Assembly (NCBI GenBank): GCA_020161795.1
Contig: JAIUOR010000028.1
Coordinates: 1-64,000, forward strand
Direction of reading: 5' to 3'
DNA length: 64,000 bases
DNA from: Actinomycetota bacterium
Lineage (GTDB): Bacteria; Actinomycetota; Actinomycetes; Propionibacteriales; Propionibacteriaceae
Part shown: piece by piece, positions 16,752-28,088 of the stretch
Position numbering within the stretch: position 1 is the stretch's first letter
Layout: every line of letters begins with the position of its first letter
Made by a program: the position numbers and the translations under genes
The notes under the pieces: generated by a model
What the model was told of the DNA's origin: nothing
Database searches by the model: none
Seen by the model: the letters and a program-made list of their open reading frames with translations, nothing else

Positions 16752-17522
16752 GTGCAGACCGAATGGGTGTCTCAGCAATTGCAGGACGTGGCCGAGCGGG
16801 TCATCCTGCCGCGATTCGGCGCCCTCGCCGAGGGGGAGATCGAAGAGAAGAAGCCGGGCGATGTGGTGACGATCGCCGATCGCGAGGCCGAACTGGAACT
16901 GGTCCGGATCCTCTCGGTGGCCGACCCCGGCTCGCTGGTCGTGGGGGAGGAGGGCGTGTTCGCCGACCCGGTCCGGCTGGAGGCCCTGCCGGAGGCGGAC
17001 CGCGCCTGGGTGATCGACCCCGTCGACGGCACGAAGAACTTCTCCCGCGGGTCGGCCGACTTCGCCGTGATGCTGGCCGAGGTGCGGCGCGGCGTGACGG
17101 TGCGCGGCTGGATCTGGCAGCCGGTCCACCAGCGGATGTACATCGCCGAACTGGGGGCAGGGGTGCGCTGCAACGATGAGCCGGTGCACCGCGAGCCGGT
17201 CGACCGCGCGGTGCCGCTGGGCGCCAGCTACGTCCCGTTGCGCGGCGAGGATGCGGCGCGGATCGATGTGCGCCGTTCCTGGGGATCCTGCGGCATCGAC
17301 TACCCCAAGCTGATCGCCGGCGAGGTCGACTTCCTCACCTACCGCTCGATGTTCCCGTGGGATCACCTGCCTGGCGGGCTGATGGTGGCCGAGTTCGGCG
17401 GCCGGGTCGCCAGCGAGGACGGAACCGAGTTCCGGGCCGGCGTGATCGGACGCCGGCTGATCGCAGCGATGCGGCCGCAGACCTGGACGACCGTTCGCGA
17501 CGCGCTGGCCGACACCCATTGA
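16752..17522 (+). CDS. Inositol monophosphatase family phosphatase
   Basis: 256 residues. Metal-binding motifs of the IMPase/FIG superfamily are complete: GEEG (65-68), DPVDGTKNF (89-97) and PWDHLPGGLMVAEFGG near the C-terminus. Members dephosphorylate inositol-1-phosphate, histidinol phosphate or sugar bisphosphates. In actinobacteria several such paralogues exist, one serving as histidinol phosphatase (HisN); the sequence alone does not settle which substrate is used here. GTG start two bases behind the DUF3097 stop. Confidence 0.88.
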   Translation: MQTEWVSQQLQDVAERVILPRFGALAEGEIEEKKPGDVVTIADREAELELVRILSVADPGSLVVGEEGVFADPVRLEALPEADRAWVIDPVDGTKNFSRGSADFAVMLAEVRRGVTVRGWIWQPVHQRMYIAELGAGVRCNDEPVHREPVDRAVPLGASYVPLRGEDAARIDVRRSWGSCGIDYPKLIAGEVDFLTYRSMFPWDHLPGGLMVAEFGGRVASEDGTEFRAGVIGRRLIAAMRPQTWTTVRDALADTH

Positions 17523-17553
17523 GGCTTGCTGCGCGGCATGGCACAGTGAGGCC

Positions 17554-17721
17554 ATGACCGACAACGACGACATCAAGGCCAAGATGCGCGAAGCACTGAC
17601 CAAGAAGCAGGCAGGACACGAGTCGAACGTCGGCGACGAGGGCCACCACAAGGAGAAGGGCCCGCAGTCCCGCGGCCGTCAGGGCGGTGCCCGTGAGTTC
17701 CGCCGCAAGGCCGGCGGATAG
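17554..17721 (+). CDS. DUF5302-like small protein
   Basis: 55 residues beginning MTDNDDIKAKMREALTKKQ and ending in an Arg/Gly-rich tail (SRGRQGGAREFRRKAGG). The length, the KMREAL.KK segment and the basic end fit the small actinobacterial DUF5302 family, whose function is unknown. Lysine- and glycine-rich, no membrane segment, probably disordered or nucleic-acid associated. It follows the phosphatase gene by 31 bases on the same strand. The gap to the next gene (17722-17766) shows no strong terminator. Confidence 0.75.
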   Translation: MTDNDDIKAKMREALTKKQAGHESNVGDEGHHKEKGPQSRGRQGGAREFRRKAGG

Positions 17722-17766
17722 GCCGAACCGGCCGACGGAGTCGCGTCCCGATCCCGCCGGGCCTGC

Positions 17767-18603
17767 CTAGAGCAAGGGAATGGTCCGTCCGGGGTGGATG
17801 CCGTCGGCTGCCAACTGCTCGTAGATGATCGGCAACGCCTCGTGGACGACCTCCTCGGGGAAGGGCCATTCCCCGGCCGCGTAGGCGTCGGCGAGCTTCA
17901 CTCCCCGGCGAGCGAGGTGCTCGGCCTGGCCGTAGAGCCCGGAGATCCGGGCCCGCTGGTCGAAGGCGTACATCCGGTCGATGGTGCGCCCGTGGCCGGG
18001 AACCAGGATGGTGTGCTCGTTCACCAGGCCGAGGATGCCGTCCACCGCGCTGGGCCATTCCTTGGGATAGCAGTCCGGGCCGAAGGCCGGTGGGCCGGAT
18101 TCCTCCAGCAGGTCGCCGGCGAAGATCACGTCGGCATCGGGAACCACCGCCACCGTGTCACCGTCGGAGTGCCCCCGTCCGAAGTGGACGAGTTCGACGC
18201 GGCGGTCGCCCAGGTCGATCACCCGCGCCAGGGTGAAGGGATGGGTGGGCGCGGTCAGCGCGGTGACCGGGACGCCGGCCTCGGCGGCGCTGGCCGCCAG
18301 CCCGTCTGACCGCAGCCAGTCGGTGAGGGTGCGATGGCCGTAGCTGGGCACGCCGTCGAATCCGGCCAGCCCGAAGAAGTGATCCCAGTGCCAGTGCGTC
18401 ACCAGCACGGCCCGGACGGGTACCCCGGCGGCCGCCTCGGCGGCGCGCCGGATCGCCGCTCCCTGGGCCGGTGAGGAGCCGGTGTCGATCACCAGTGCGG
18501 CGTCGCGGCCCACGACCAGGCCGATATTGACCGATGCCGGTTCTGCGACCGCCACGAATACGTGATCGGCGATCGGCTCGAAGGCTGCCAGGCTGGTCTG
18601 CAT
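17767..18603 (-). CDS. Metallo-beta-lactamase-fold hydrolase
   Basis: 278 residues. THWHWDH provides the first zinc ligands, with HSDGDT, the Asp of FAGDLLEE and VPGHG supplying further ligands, so a binuclear hydrolase of the MBL superfamily (class B-like or quinoprotein-relay type) is expected. There is no signal peptide. Substrate cannot be inferred. It lies 29 bases downstream of the CAP-domain gene on the same strand. Confidence 0.85.
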   Translation of the reverse strand: MQTSLAAFEPIADHVFVAVAEPASVNIGLVVGRDAALVIDTGSSPAQGAAIRRAAEAAAGVPVRAVLVTHWHWDHFFGLAGFDGVPSYGHRTLTDWLRSDGLAASAAEAGVPVTALTAPTHPFTLARVIDLGDRRVELVHFGRGHSDGDTVAVVPDADVIFAGDLLEESGPPAFGPDCYPKEWPSAVDGILGLVNEHTILVPGHGRTIDRMYAFDQRARISGLYGQAEHLARRGVKLADAYAAGEWPFPEEVVHEALPIIYEQLAADGIHPGRTIPLL

Positions 18604-18632
18604 GGAGCCAGCGTAACGGGACGATCCGGAAT

Positions 18633-20174
18633 TCAGCCGACCTTCTTTGTGGGCTTCGACGAGGCGGACCTGGTGGCGTAGCCGGGTGCCTTACCGGTCA
18701 CCTTGAGCTTGATCTTCTTCCCCTTGTCCTTGGCGGTCAGGGTGTAGGTCGGGCCGGTGGCCTTGCTGATCTTCTTCTTTCCCCGGTACCACTGGTAGGA
18801 CATCACGATCGCGGAACCGCCGCGCACCGCCACTGCCTTCACGGTCAGGGTCTTGCCGACCTTGGTCAGGCCGTCGATCTTCGGCTTGGGGATACTCAGC
18901 GTGCCGGCGGCGACCTTCTTGGTGGCCTTCGACTTCTTGGTGGTCTTGGCGTAGCCGTCCTTGGTGCCGGTGACCTTGACGGTGATCTTCTTGCCCTTGT
19001 CCTTCGGCACCAGGGTGTAGGTGGACTTGGTGGCGCCCACGATCTTCGTGCTGCCCCGGTACCACTGGTAGACCAGCTTCACCCCGGTCGGCTTCCACTT
19101 CCCGGCCTTCGCGGTGAGCGTCTTGCCGACCTTCACGGTGCCGGTGATCTTCGGCTTGGGCGTGGTCGAGAGGTCTTCGGGGGTGACCCGGAAGACCTTC
19201 ACCTCGTAGCTGATCGGATCGGACGACACCCCCTTGATGGTCACCCGGTAGGTGTCGACCGCTCCGGGCTTGGGAGCCGTGAGCTTCGCGGTCTCCCAGA
19301 CCAGCGCGGGGTCGCCGATGTAGTCACCGCTGTTGATGAGGTTGTCGATCTTGAGCGGGGCACCGTTGCGGGTCATCGTCACGGTCGCGTTGGCGCACCA
19401 TTCGGCACCCGAGCCCTTGCAGGCTTCGTCGGGCAACCCGTACGACCAGCGCCGACTGGTGGGCATGGCCTCCCAGGGGAAGTACCCCGCGGACGGCCAT
19501 GCCGTTCCGCCGTCGGGGCGTGAGTTGGCCTGTTCGGCCTCCTCGCCGTTGACCAGGACGGCGTTGGTCCGGTTGGTCGAACCGGTCCCGAACTCGGAGG
19601 CGGGCGGGTAGAGCAGCCACCGCCGATGTCCGACCTCCTCGTTCCCGACGTAGGGATCGTCCATGTAGAGCGCGATGGATCGAGCCGAGGCGCCGTCGGC
19701 GCTGCCCCAGCTGATGGCGATGTTGGAGCGGGCTGCGGCGTCGGCGCCCTGTTCGCTGTAGCACTCCCAACTCGGATCCGGCTCATGGGTGAGATCGTCG
19801 TTGGCGAGCATGATCAGCGCGGCCTGGCGGGCGAGGGCGGAGTACGACGTGTTCTCGGTGACCGGTTGTAGCCCGGCCATGGCGCGGTAGTAGTTGATGG
19901 CCGCGAAGGTCGCCTTCCGGGAGGCCTTCGACTCCTCGCCAACCGCCTGCTTGGGCTGGGCCTCGGGCTCGCCGTCCTGGCACTTCTTCGGATCCCCGGT
20001 CCACCCCGACGGGGTGTCCAGCGCGGGGAGGAGCCAGTTGGTGTAGGCGTCGGCGACGGCCTTGCGGGAGTCGGTGTCGATGGTGTCAGCGGCCGCCGCG
20101 GGCGCAACGAAAAGACCCGCGATGAGGACGACCAGGCTCAGGAGCAGCCTGCCGGCGGTCAGCAACCCCTTCAT
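18633..20174 (-). CDS. Secreted CAP-domain protein with two beta-sandwich repeats
   Basis: 513 residues from ATG 20174 (GGGGGG just upstream; a GTG at 20189 is the alternative). A signal peptide (KGLLTAGRLLLSLVVLIAGL, cleavage after AAA) directs export. Residues about 85-255 form a CAP/SCP-like domain (AINYYRAMAGL, NSYSALARQAALIMLAN..THEP, HRRWLLYP). Two tandem repeats of about 75 residues at the C-terminus share PKPKI.G..KVGKTLTAKA, YQWYRG..KI and YTL..KDKGKKI.VKVTG, a bacterial surface-repeat type rich in lysine that may attach to the envelope. No sortase signal is visible. Role in the envelope is inferred. Confidence 0.85.
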   Translation of the reverse strand: MKGLLTAGRLLLSLVVLIAGLFVAPAAAADTIDTDSRKAVADAYTNWLLPALDTPSGWTGDPKKCQDGEPEAQPKQAVGEESKASRKATFAAINYYRAMAGLQPVTENTSYSALARQAALIMLANDDLTHEPDPSWECYSEQGADAAARSNIAISWGSADGASARSIALYMDDPYVGNEEVGHRRWLLYPPASEFGTGSTNRTNAVLVNGEEAEQANSRPDGGTAWPSAGYFPWEAMPTSRRWSYGLPDEACKGSGAEWCANATVTMTRNGAPLKIDNLINSGDYIGDPALVWETAKLTAPKPGAVDTYRVTIKGVSSDPISYEVKVFRVTPEDLSTTPKPKITGTVKVGKTLTAKAGKWKPTGVKLVYQWYRGSTKIVGATKSTYTLVPKDKGKKITVKVTGTKDGYAKTTKKSKATKKVAAGTLSIPKPKIDGLTKVGKTLTVKAVAVRGGSAIVMSYQWYRGKKKISKATGPTYTLTAKDKGKKIKLKVTGKAPGYATRSASSKPTKKVG

Positions 20175-20380
20175 GAACCCCCCGATCACGCCGGTCTGCC
20201 TGAATGAAACTTAAATCAACAGGGGGGTCCGGGGCAAGTCGCACGGGTCACCCAGCTCTCCTGCCAGGGTTGGCCTTCCCCGGTGGCTTGGCGGAGCCTC
20301 GGAGAGGTGTCCGTCTTGCTTACCCGGAGATCCGCCGGCGTGGCGCCGAGTGGTGGAATGCGGGGGATTCGCCGGGCGGA

Positions 20381-20411
20381 TAGACTGGCACTCAACCCTG
20401 GAGAGTGCCAA
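20381..20411 (+). promoter_or_regulatory. hrcA promoter with CIRCE operator
   Basis: CTGGCACTC-N9-GAGTGCCAA (20385-20411) is a CIRCE element with the canonical nine-base spacer and two changes from TTAGCACTC. It overlaps a -10-like TAGACT (20381-20386). HrcA binding here would autoregulate hrcA-dnaJ. The remainder of 20190-20380 shows no gene. Confidence 0.9.
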
Positions 20412-20431
20412 GCAGCGTGGGAAGGACGGCC

Positions 20432-21448
20432 ATGCTTGACGACCGCAAGCTCGCGATCCTGCGGGCGATCGTCACCGACTACGTCTCCATGCGCGAACCG
20501 GTCGGCTCGCGAGCCCTGGTCGAGCGGTACCAGCTGGACGTCTCGCCGGCGACCGTCCGCAATGACATGGCGGTGCTGGAGGAGGAGGGCTACATCACCC
20601 AGCCGCACACCTCCGCCGGACGGATTCCCACCGACAAGGGCTACCGGTTGTTCGTCGACCGGCTGGGTACGGTGAAGCCGCTCTCGCCCTCCGAACGGCG
20701 TGCGATCGAGACCTTCATGACCGGCGCCCTGGATGTCGACGACCTGGTGCGGCGCACCGTACGGCTGCTCGCCCAGATCACCCAGCAGGTCGCGATCGTG
20801 CAGTACCCGATCGACCTGGGCTCGTCCATTCGCCATATCGAGCTGGTCACCCTGGGCGGCGGCCGGGGGCTGGTGATCGTGGTCACCTCGGCCGGACGCG
20901 TGGATCAGCGGGCGATCGAGACCGGTGGCGCCGGCGAGGAGACCGTCGCCGACCTGCGCGGACGGCTGAACGCCGCCCTGATCGGCCTCTCCTCCGAACG
21001 CGCCGCGTCGAAGGCCGGAGCGCTGCTGGACGAGCTTCCGCCCGAGTTGCACCCGCTCGGCGCGGTGGCGATAGCCGCGATCCTGGACGTCCTGGGCACC
21101 CGGGAGACCGGACGGGTGGTGGTCGGCGGCGTGCCCAACCTCACCCGGTTCGCCGATCAGTTCGAGACCACCGTCAAGCCGGTGCTGGAGGCCCTCGAGG
21201 AGCAGGTCATCCTGCTGCGGCTGCTCGGCGAGGCCGTCGGCGAGGACGACGTCACCGTCCGGATCGGTCACGAGAACCCCTATGCCTCGCTGCAGTCGAC
21301 CTCGGTGGTGGCCAGCAGTTACGGAACCGCGCCGGAGGCGTGGGCGACCCTGGGTATCGTCGGTCCGACGCGGATGGACTACCCCTCGACCATGGCCGCG
21401 GTCCGCGCGGTCGCCCGGTACGTCGGGCGCTTCCTGGCTGAAGGATGA
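20432..21448 (+). CDS. hrcA: Heat-inducible transcription repressor HrcA
   Basis: 338 residues from ATG 20432, preceded by GAAGGA; an in-frame GTG at 20405 lies inside CIRCE and is rejected. The winged-helix DNA-binding domain (RKLAILRAIVTDYV, SPATVRNDMAVLEEEGYI, SAGRIPTDKGYR) is followed by the GAF-like HrcA domain ending in VGPTRMDYP. HrcA represses chaperone genes by binding CIRCE; two such sites are in the window, here and before hsp20 at 43115. dnaJ starts three bases after the stop. Confidence 0.96.
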   Translation: MLDDRKLAILRAIVTDYVSMREPVGSRALVERYQLDVSPATVRNDMAVLEEEGYITQPHTSAGRIPTDKGYRLFVDRLGTVKPLSPSERRAIETFMTGALDVDDLVRRTVRLLAQITQQVAIVQYPIDLGSSIRHIELVTLGGGRGLVIVVTSAGRVDQRAIETGGAGEETVADLRGRLNAALIGLSSERAASKAGALLDELPPELHPLGAVAIAAILDVLGTRETGRVVVGGVPNLTRFADQFETTVKPVLEALEEQVILLRLLGEAVGEDDVTVRIGHENPYASLQSTSVVASSYGTAPEAWATLGIVGPTRMDYPSTMAAVRAVARYVGRFLAEG

Positions 21449-21451
21449 TGA

Positions 21452-22605
21452 GTGAGCACTGACTACTACCAGGTGCTGGGCGTGTCCCGCGATGCCAGCG
21501 CCGAACAGATCAAGAAGGCCTACCGCCGGCTGGCGATGAAGTACCACCCGGACGTGGCCGACACCCCCGACGCCGCGGACAAGTTCAAGCAGATCGGTGA
21601 GGCCTACGAGGTGCTGCACGATCCGCACAAGCGGTCGGTCTACGACCGCGGCGGCGATCCGCTGGGCAACGCGACCGGTGGCTTCGGCGGGTTCGGCGGC
21701 GGTGCCTTCGACTTCACCAACCTGGTGGACGCGATGTTCGGCGCCCAGGCCTCCAGCCGCGGCCCTCGCTCGCGCACCCGACGTGGCCAGGACGCCCTGG
21801 TGCGGCTGAACCTGACCCTGGCCGAGGCCGCCTTCGGCGTGACCAAGCCACTGCGGGTGGACACCGCTGTGGTCTGTCCCAAGTGCAACGGTGGGGGCGC
21901 CAACCCCGGCAGCTCGCCGGTCACCTGCACCACCTGTCACGGCCAGGGCGAGGTCACCCAGATCCAGCGCTCCTTCCTGGGCGACATCCGCACCTCGCAG
22001 ACTTGCCCGGCCTGCCGCGGCTACGGCACCGTGATCCCCGATCCGTGCGGGGAGTGCTCCGGTGAGGGACGGGTGCGCAGCAGCCGGACGATCAACGTCA
22101 AGATCCCGGCCGGGGTGAACACCGGTAACCGGATCCACCTGGACTCCCAGGGCGAGGTCGGCCCCGGCGGAGGCCCGGCCGGCGACCTCTACGTGGAGCT
22201 CACCGTGGCCGGACACGACACCTTCCGGCGTAACGGCGACGATCTCGAAGTGGTCGTGAAGGTGCCGATGGCCGCTGCGGCGCTGGGCACCGAGGTCGAG
22301 ATCGCCACCCTGGAAGCCGAGCGAGAGGATCTGGCGGCCGAGCAGGGCACCGTCTCGGTGACGATTCCGGCAGGCACCCAATCCGGCACCCGGGTAGCGG
22401 TGCCGGGGCGGGGCGTGCCCAAGCTGCGCGGCGGAGGCCGGGGCGAGCTGGGCGTGACGCTGCTTGTCCAGACGCCGATCAAGCTCGACGATGAGCAGCG
22501 CGAGCTGCTGCGGCAGTTCGCCGAACTGCGCGACGAGAGCCGTCCCGAGGTGGCTGCGGCCAAGCACAAGGGCGGCGTCCTGGGGTGGTTGAAGGAGGCC
22601 TTCTC

Positions 22606-22609
<4 letters not shown>
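21452..22609 (+). CDS. dnaJ: Chaperone DnaJ (DnaJ2 type)
   Basis: 385 residues. The J domain ([24 protein letters not shown], with the HPD motif YHPDV) is followed by a Gly/Phe-rich region, then four zinc-binding repeats [24 protein letters not shown] and CGECSGEG, and the C-terminal substrate-binding domain. It stimulates DnaK ATPase. Linkage to hrcA rather than dnaK-grpE is typical of the second DnaJ of actinobacteria. GTG start; the stop overlaps the next gene as ATGA. Confidence 0.95.
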
Positions 22610-24664
<2,055 letters not shown>

Positions 24665-24740
24665 GCGCGCTGTCCGTCGAGGCTCGGGCGGCGTCACCGC
24701 TGAAGCGCCCCTGACTCCGGATCTCTCGGACCGGCCGGCC

Positions 24741-24965
24741 TCAACTGCCCAGCCGGGGGAACGGTCGCAGCGAGAAGATCACCTCGACGCCGACTCCGAA
24801 GTAGTCGGCCAGCTGCAGGGCCAACTGCAGCGAGGGGGAGTACTCGCCGCGCTCCAGATAGCCGATGGTCTGGTAGTGGACGCCGAGAGCTTCGGCCAGT
24901 TGGCGCCGGGAGATGCCTCGTTCTGCGCGCAACATCGCGATCCGGTTGTGCACGTTCTCGGTCAT
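24741..24965 (-). CDS. XRE-family transcriptional regulator
   Basis: 74 residues consisting of little more than a Cro/CI-type helix-turn-helix (MLRAERGISRRQLAEALGVH, QTIGYLERGEYSPSL). Such small regulators commonly control the transport operon in which they are the last gene. It begins directly after the stop of the ABC permease, so it is co-transcribed with it. The palindrome at 26726-26743 is a candidate target. The 76-base gap to tgt holds only a weak stem (TCCG/CGGA). Confidence 0.9.
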   Translation of the reverse strand: MTENVHNRIAMLRAERGISRRQLAEALGVHYQTIGYLERGEYSPSLQLALQLADYFGVGVEVIFSLRPFPRLGS

Positions 24966-25829
24966 CTAGTAGCCCTGCGACAGCATGCGCTCGCGGCTCT
25001 CGGCCACCTTCGAGCCCGATACCCCCCGGATCATCTTGCGCAGTGCGATCGGTGCGCCGACGACCCCGATCACCAGCCAGATGCCCAGCACCACGACCAT
25101 CTCGACGGTTCGCCAGGTGCCGCCGAGCTCGAGCAGGGCCGCCTCCGCCGGCAGCATGGCGTGCCGGAAGCCGAGCCCGAGCCAGTACATCGGGAAGATC
25201 TGGCCGACCACCTGGAGCCACGCGGGAAGAGCCGCCAACGGGTAGAAGATGCCCGAGATCACGGAGAGCCCGTAGGCGCCCAGCATGCCGACGCCAAGTT
25301 GCCCGTAGCCCCGCAGAGCGGCGCCGAGGAGCGCGCCGAGCGGGATGGTGACGACCACGGCGACCACGAAGATCGTCAGCAGGCCGAGCCAGCTGGCCGG
25401 ATTCGCCGGAGCGGCATCAGGGAACACGATCGCCGCCGGGATCACGATCAGCGCCGCGGAGACCAGGTTCAGCAGCAGGTGGGTGAGCGTCTTGCCGGCC
25501 AGGAAGCCCTGCAGGCCGTGGGGCACCGCCTTCATGCGAAGCAGCGTGCCGTCCTCCCGCTCCATCATGAGTTCGCTCGCGACTCCCATGACGCCGCCGA
25601 TCACCAGACCGAAGGCCAGCATGCCGGGCAGCAGGTGCTGGGCGGCGCTGATCGTCGACTCCATGATCGTCGAGTCGCGCAGGAAGATCATCACGGCGAT
25701 CGTGATGACGGGAGTGATCAGGTAGCTGATCCCGGCGCCGGTGAGCAGGTTGGTGCGCAGATCGATCCGGGTCTGGCGGCGGGCGGCTCGCCAGGCGGTG
25801 CGGGGGAGGGCAGCCAGGGGTGTGCTCAT
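24966..25829 (-). CDS. ABC-2 type exporter permease
   Basis: 287 residues with six hydrophobic segments and the ABC-2 pattern: a long first loop with MEREDGTLLRMKAVP and the IFYPLAALPAWLQVVGQIFPMYW segment before the last helices. It forms the membrane channel for the ATPase encoded upstream; the start overlaps the ATPase stop by four bases. Natural or antibiotic peptides and drugs are common substrates, but none is indicated here. Confidence 0.88.
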   Translation of the reverse strand: MSTPLAALPRTAWRAARRQTRIDLRTNLLTGAGISYLITPVITIAVMIFLRDSTIMESTISAAQHLLPGMLAFGLVIGGVMGVASELMMEREDGTLLRMKAVPHGLQGFLAGKTLTHLLLNLVSAALIVIPAAIVFPDAAPANPASWLGLLTIFVVAVVVTIPLGALLGAALRGYGQLGVGMLGAYGLSVISGIFYPLAALPAWLQVVGQIFPMYWLGLGFRHAMLPAEAALLELGGTWRTVEMVVVLGIWLVIGVVGAPIALRKMIRGVSGSKVAESRERMLSQGY

Positions 25830-26710
25830 CGTTCGACCGCCTTCAGGTAGACGTCTTCGAGGGAGTTGCGCCGCACTTCGAGTTCTTCGATGGTCGCTTC
25901 GGGGTCGGTTAGCAGCCCGCGGAGGAATGCCACCGGATCGTCGGTGGGATGCACCAGGTGCTGCTCCCCGTCGAACCAGCGCACCTCGGCCTTCCCGAAG
26001 TCCTGGCGGCGTAGCGTGTCCGGTGAGCCGTCGGCGATGATTCCGCCGTCGACGAGCAGCAGGATGCGGGAGGCCACCTTCTCGGCCTCGTCAAGGTCGT
26101 GGGTGGTCATCAGGATCGTCGTCTCCAGATCCGACAGCGACGCCAGCAGATCGTGGAAGTCACGCCGGGCCTGTGGGTCGAAGCCGGCGGTCGGCTCGTC
26201 CAGGAAGAGCAGCTCGGGCCGTCCGATCAATCCCGAGGCCACGTCGAGGCGGCGCCTCCGGCCACCGGAGAGCTTGCCTATCGGAGTGTCCGCGTCGTCG
26301 GCCAGGCCGACCGCGGCCAGCAACTCGTCGATCGGCCAGGGACGGGCTACCGCCCCCGAGTAGGGGACGTAGAACCCGCCCAGGTACTCGAGCAGCTCGC
26401 GCACCCGCCACTTGGCATGGTCGCGCCAGGATTGCAGGACGATTCCGACCCGGGCGCGCCAGGCATGGCCGGCATCGGCCGGATCGGCGCCGAGCACCTC
26501 CACACTGCCTGCCGAGGGGTGACGGAACCCTTCCAGGATCTCGACGGTGGTCGTCTTCCCGGCGCCATTGGGGCCGAGCAGGACGACAACCTCGCCGCGG
26601 GCGATCTCCAGGTCGATACCGCGCAGCACCCGATTGGTGCCGTAGCTCATCTGCAGTCCGCGGGTGCGGATCGCCGGTGGGGCATTGCCGGTGGTGGTGC
26701 TGTCGATCAT
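25826..26710 (-). CDS. ABC transporter ATPase (ABC-2 exporter)
   Basis: 294 residues from the ATG at 26710, which has GAGGG six bases upstream; the ATG at 26716 lies against that site and is less likely. Walker A GPNGAGKT, signature LSGGRRRRLDVA and Walker B LLFLDEPTAGFDP are intact. The Q-loop region reads IVLQSWRDH. The C-terminal region (about 60 residues) resembles drug-exporter ATPases. First gene of an operon ATPase-permease-XRE regulator. Confidence 0.92.
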   Translation of the reverse strand: MIDSTTTGNAPPAIRTRGLQMSYGTNRVLRGIDLEIARGEVVVLLGPNGAGKTTTVEILEGFRHPSAGSVEVLGADPADAGHAWRARVGIVLQSWRDHAKWRVRELLEYLGGFYVPYSGAVARPWPIDELLAAVGLADDADTPIGKLSGGRRRRLDVASGLIGRPELLFLDEPTAGFDPQARRDFHDLLASLSDLETTILMTTHDLDEAEKVASRILLLVDGGIIADGSPDTLRRQDFGKAEVRWFDGEQHLVHPTDDPVAFLRGLLTDPEATIEELEVRRNSLEDVYLKAVER

Positions 26711-26725
26711 GCTCATCCCTCGATT

Positions 26726-26743
26726 TGTAGCATACCTACTACA
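26726..26743. promoter_or_regulatory. Candidate operator of the ABC exporter operon
   Basis: TGTAGCATACCTACTACA has TGTAG/CTACA arms and spans the AT-rich promoter area 16 bases before the ATPase start; minus-strand TATGCT within it can act as -10. GntR (YtrA)-type and XRE-type regulators use such sites; here the XRE protein of the same operon is the simplest candidate. Confidence 0.45.
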
Positions 26744-26797
26744 TTCCGATCAAGGGTTGCTGTGTCGTCCCACGTGGTTGGAAGAGCCTGGCGATGC

Positions 26798-27496
26798 CTA
26801 ACCGGGGGTGGACTCGTGGCGCTTGACGGTCTTGATCACCCAGTAGGTGACCGGGAGCATCACGATCTCGACCAGCACCTTGTAGACCCACCCGACCGCG
26901 ATGTAGTTGAGCAGGGTGTCCCAGGGGATCGACTGGCCGTCGAAGATCGCGCCCAGCGGGCCGAAGGCGATCAGGCAGAAGACGACGGTGTCGGCGAACT
27001 CGCCGACCAGCGTCGAGGTGATCAGGCGAACCCACAGCCGCTTGGTTCCCCAACGCTGCTTGATCCACACCAGCACGTAGGCATTCAGCAGCTGACCGAC
27101 CAGGTACCCCAGCAGGCTGGCCACCACGATCCGCGGGACGAAGCCGAGCACGGCGTTCCAGGCCTCGTTGTTCGGCCAGTCGGGGGAGGCCGGGGCGGCG
27201 CCCACCGCCAGGAAGGTGAGCGACATCAGCAGCGCCAGCCCGAAGCCGGTGAAGATCGCCCGGTGCGCCTTCCGCAGTCCGTACACCTCGGCGAGGATGT
27301 CGCCCAGGATGTAGGTCAGCGGGAACAGGAAGGCGCCGCCGTCGGTGATGATCGGCAGGATCGGGAATCCGCCGAGTTCGACCCGCGGGCCGAAGGCGAT
27401 CAGCTTGGTGGCGCCGATGTTCGAGATGAGCAGCAGCCCCACGAACGCGGCCAGCACCAGGTCGTAGTAGCTGCGAGTGCGCACGGGTTCAGACAT
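26798..27496 (-). CDS. Queuosine precursor transporter (YhhQ/ECF-like)
   Basis: 232 residues with about six membrane helices. VVLISNIGATKLI-like start (LLISNIGATKLIAFG), PLTYILGDILAEVYG and the TLVGEFADTVVF segment are the YhhQ/COG1738 signature. The family imports preQ0, preQ1 or queuine. With Tgt encoded 2 kb away, the cell probably salvages the base instead of making it; none of the de novo queCDEF genes are in this window. An independent minus-strand unit. Confidence 0.92.
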   Translation of the reverse strand: MSEPVRTRSYYDLVLAAFVGLLLISNIGATKLIAFGPRVELGGFPILPIITDGGAFLFPLTYILGDILAEVYGLRKAHRAIFTGFGLALLMSLTFLAVGAAPASPDWPNNEAWNAVLGFVPRIVVASLLGYLVGQLLNAYVLVWIKQRWGTKRLWVRLITSTLVGEFADTVVFCLIAFGPLGAIFDGQSIPWDTLLNYIAVGWVYKVLVEIVMLPVTYWVIKTVKRHESTPG

Positions 27497-27540
27497 CGGT
27501 AGCGAATCCTATGCCGAGTTGCTCCCTTCTTCGCCACCAG

Positions 27541-27603
27541 CGCACGGATTGCGGGACGATTCGACAACCGTGCGGGCCGGTGGGGAGAGTTCCCACGGCA
27601 ATC
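27541..27603. other. Two tandem hairpins before the DUF5709 gene
   Basis: CGCACGG/CCGTGCG (27541-27574) and GTGGG/CCCAC (about 27580-27596) could fold in the 154-base gap between divergent genes. No T-run follows. This could be a short RNA, an operator region or chance in GC-rich DNA. Confidence 0.3.
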
Positions 27604-27650
27604 CGGGCTTGTCGGGTGCCACATCGGTTCGGCCGTGGCAGGCTAGGGCC

Positions 27651-28088
27651 ATGAGCACCGAGTACGACGAGGTTGTCCCTGAGGAGTCGGAGCAACTCGA
27701 CCAGTTGCAGCCGGACGATTCCCTGGTGGACCGCGGCGTGGCGGACGTGCTCGATGAGGGTTACGTGACCCCCGAGCGGTGGTCGACGGCCCAGGGCTTC
27801 GGCAACACGCCGGCTGAGATGCAGCGTGGCGAGAGCCTCGATCAGAAGCTGGCCCAGGAGGCGCCCGAGGTGGTGCGGGACGACACTCCCTGGAATCCGG
27901 ACCCCGACGAGCAGCGCGAGGTGGGCCGGCATCGGGCCGGCAGGCTCGTGGACGCCAACGGTGGCTACCCGGGCGAGGATGCGGAGCCCGAGAGCGTCGG
28001 GCGCGATGTGGGAATCGACGGTGGCGCGGCCAGCGCCGAGGAGGCGGCGATGCACATCATCGACGACCTCGACGACGATGACGACTGA
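27651..28088 (+). CDS. DUF5709 family acidic protein
   Basis: 145 residues from ATG 27651; in-frame sequence upstream is not conserved-looking. Very acidic (ends in EAAMHIIDDLDDDDD), with YVTPERWSTAQGFGNT, GESLDQKLAQE and AGRLVDANGGYP segments typical of the actinobacterial DUF5709 family of unknown function. No membrane or catalytic motif. The last 11 bases overlap the start of the peptidase gene, so the two are coupled. Confidence 0.8.
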   Translation: MSTEYDEVVPEESEQLDQLQPDDSLVDRGVADVLDEGYVTPERWSTAQGFGNTPAEMQRGESLDQKLAQEAPEVVRDDTPWNPDPDEQREVGRHRAGRLVDANGGYPGEDAEPESVGRDVGIDGGAASAEEAAMHIIDDLDDDDD

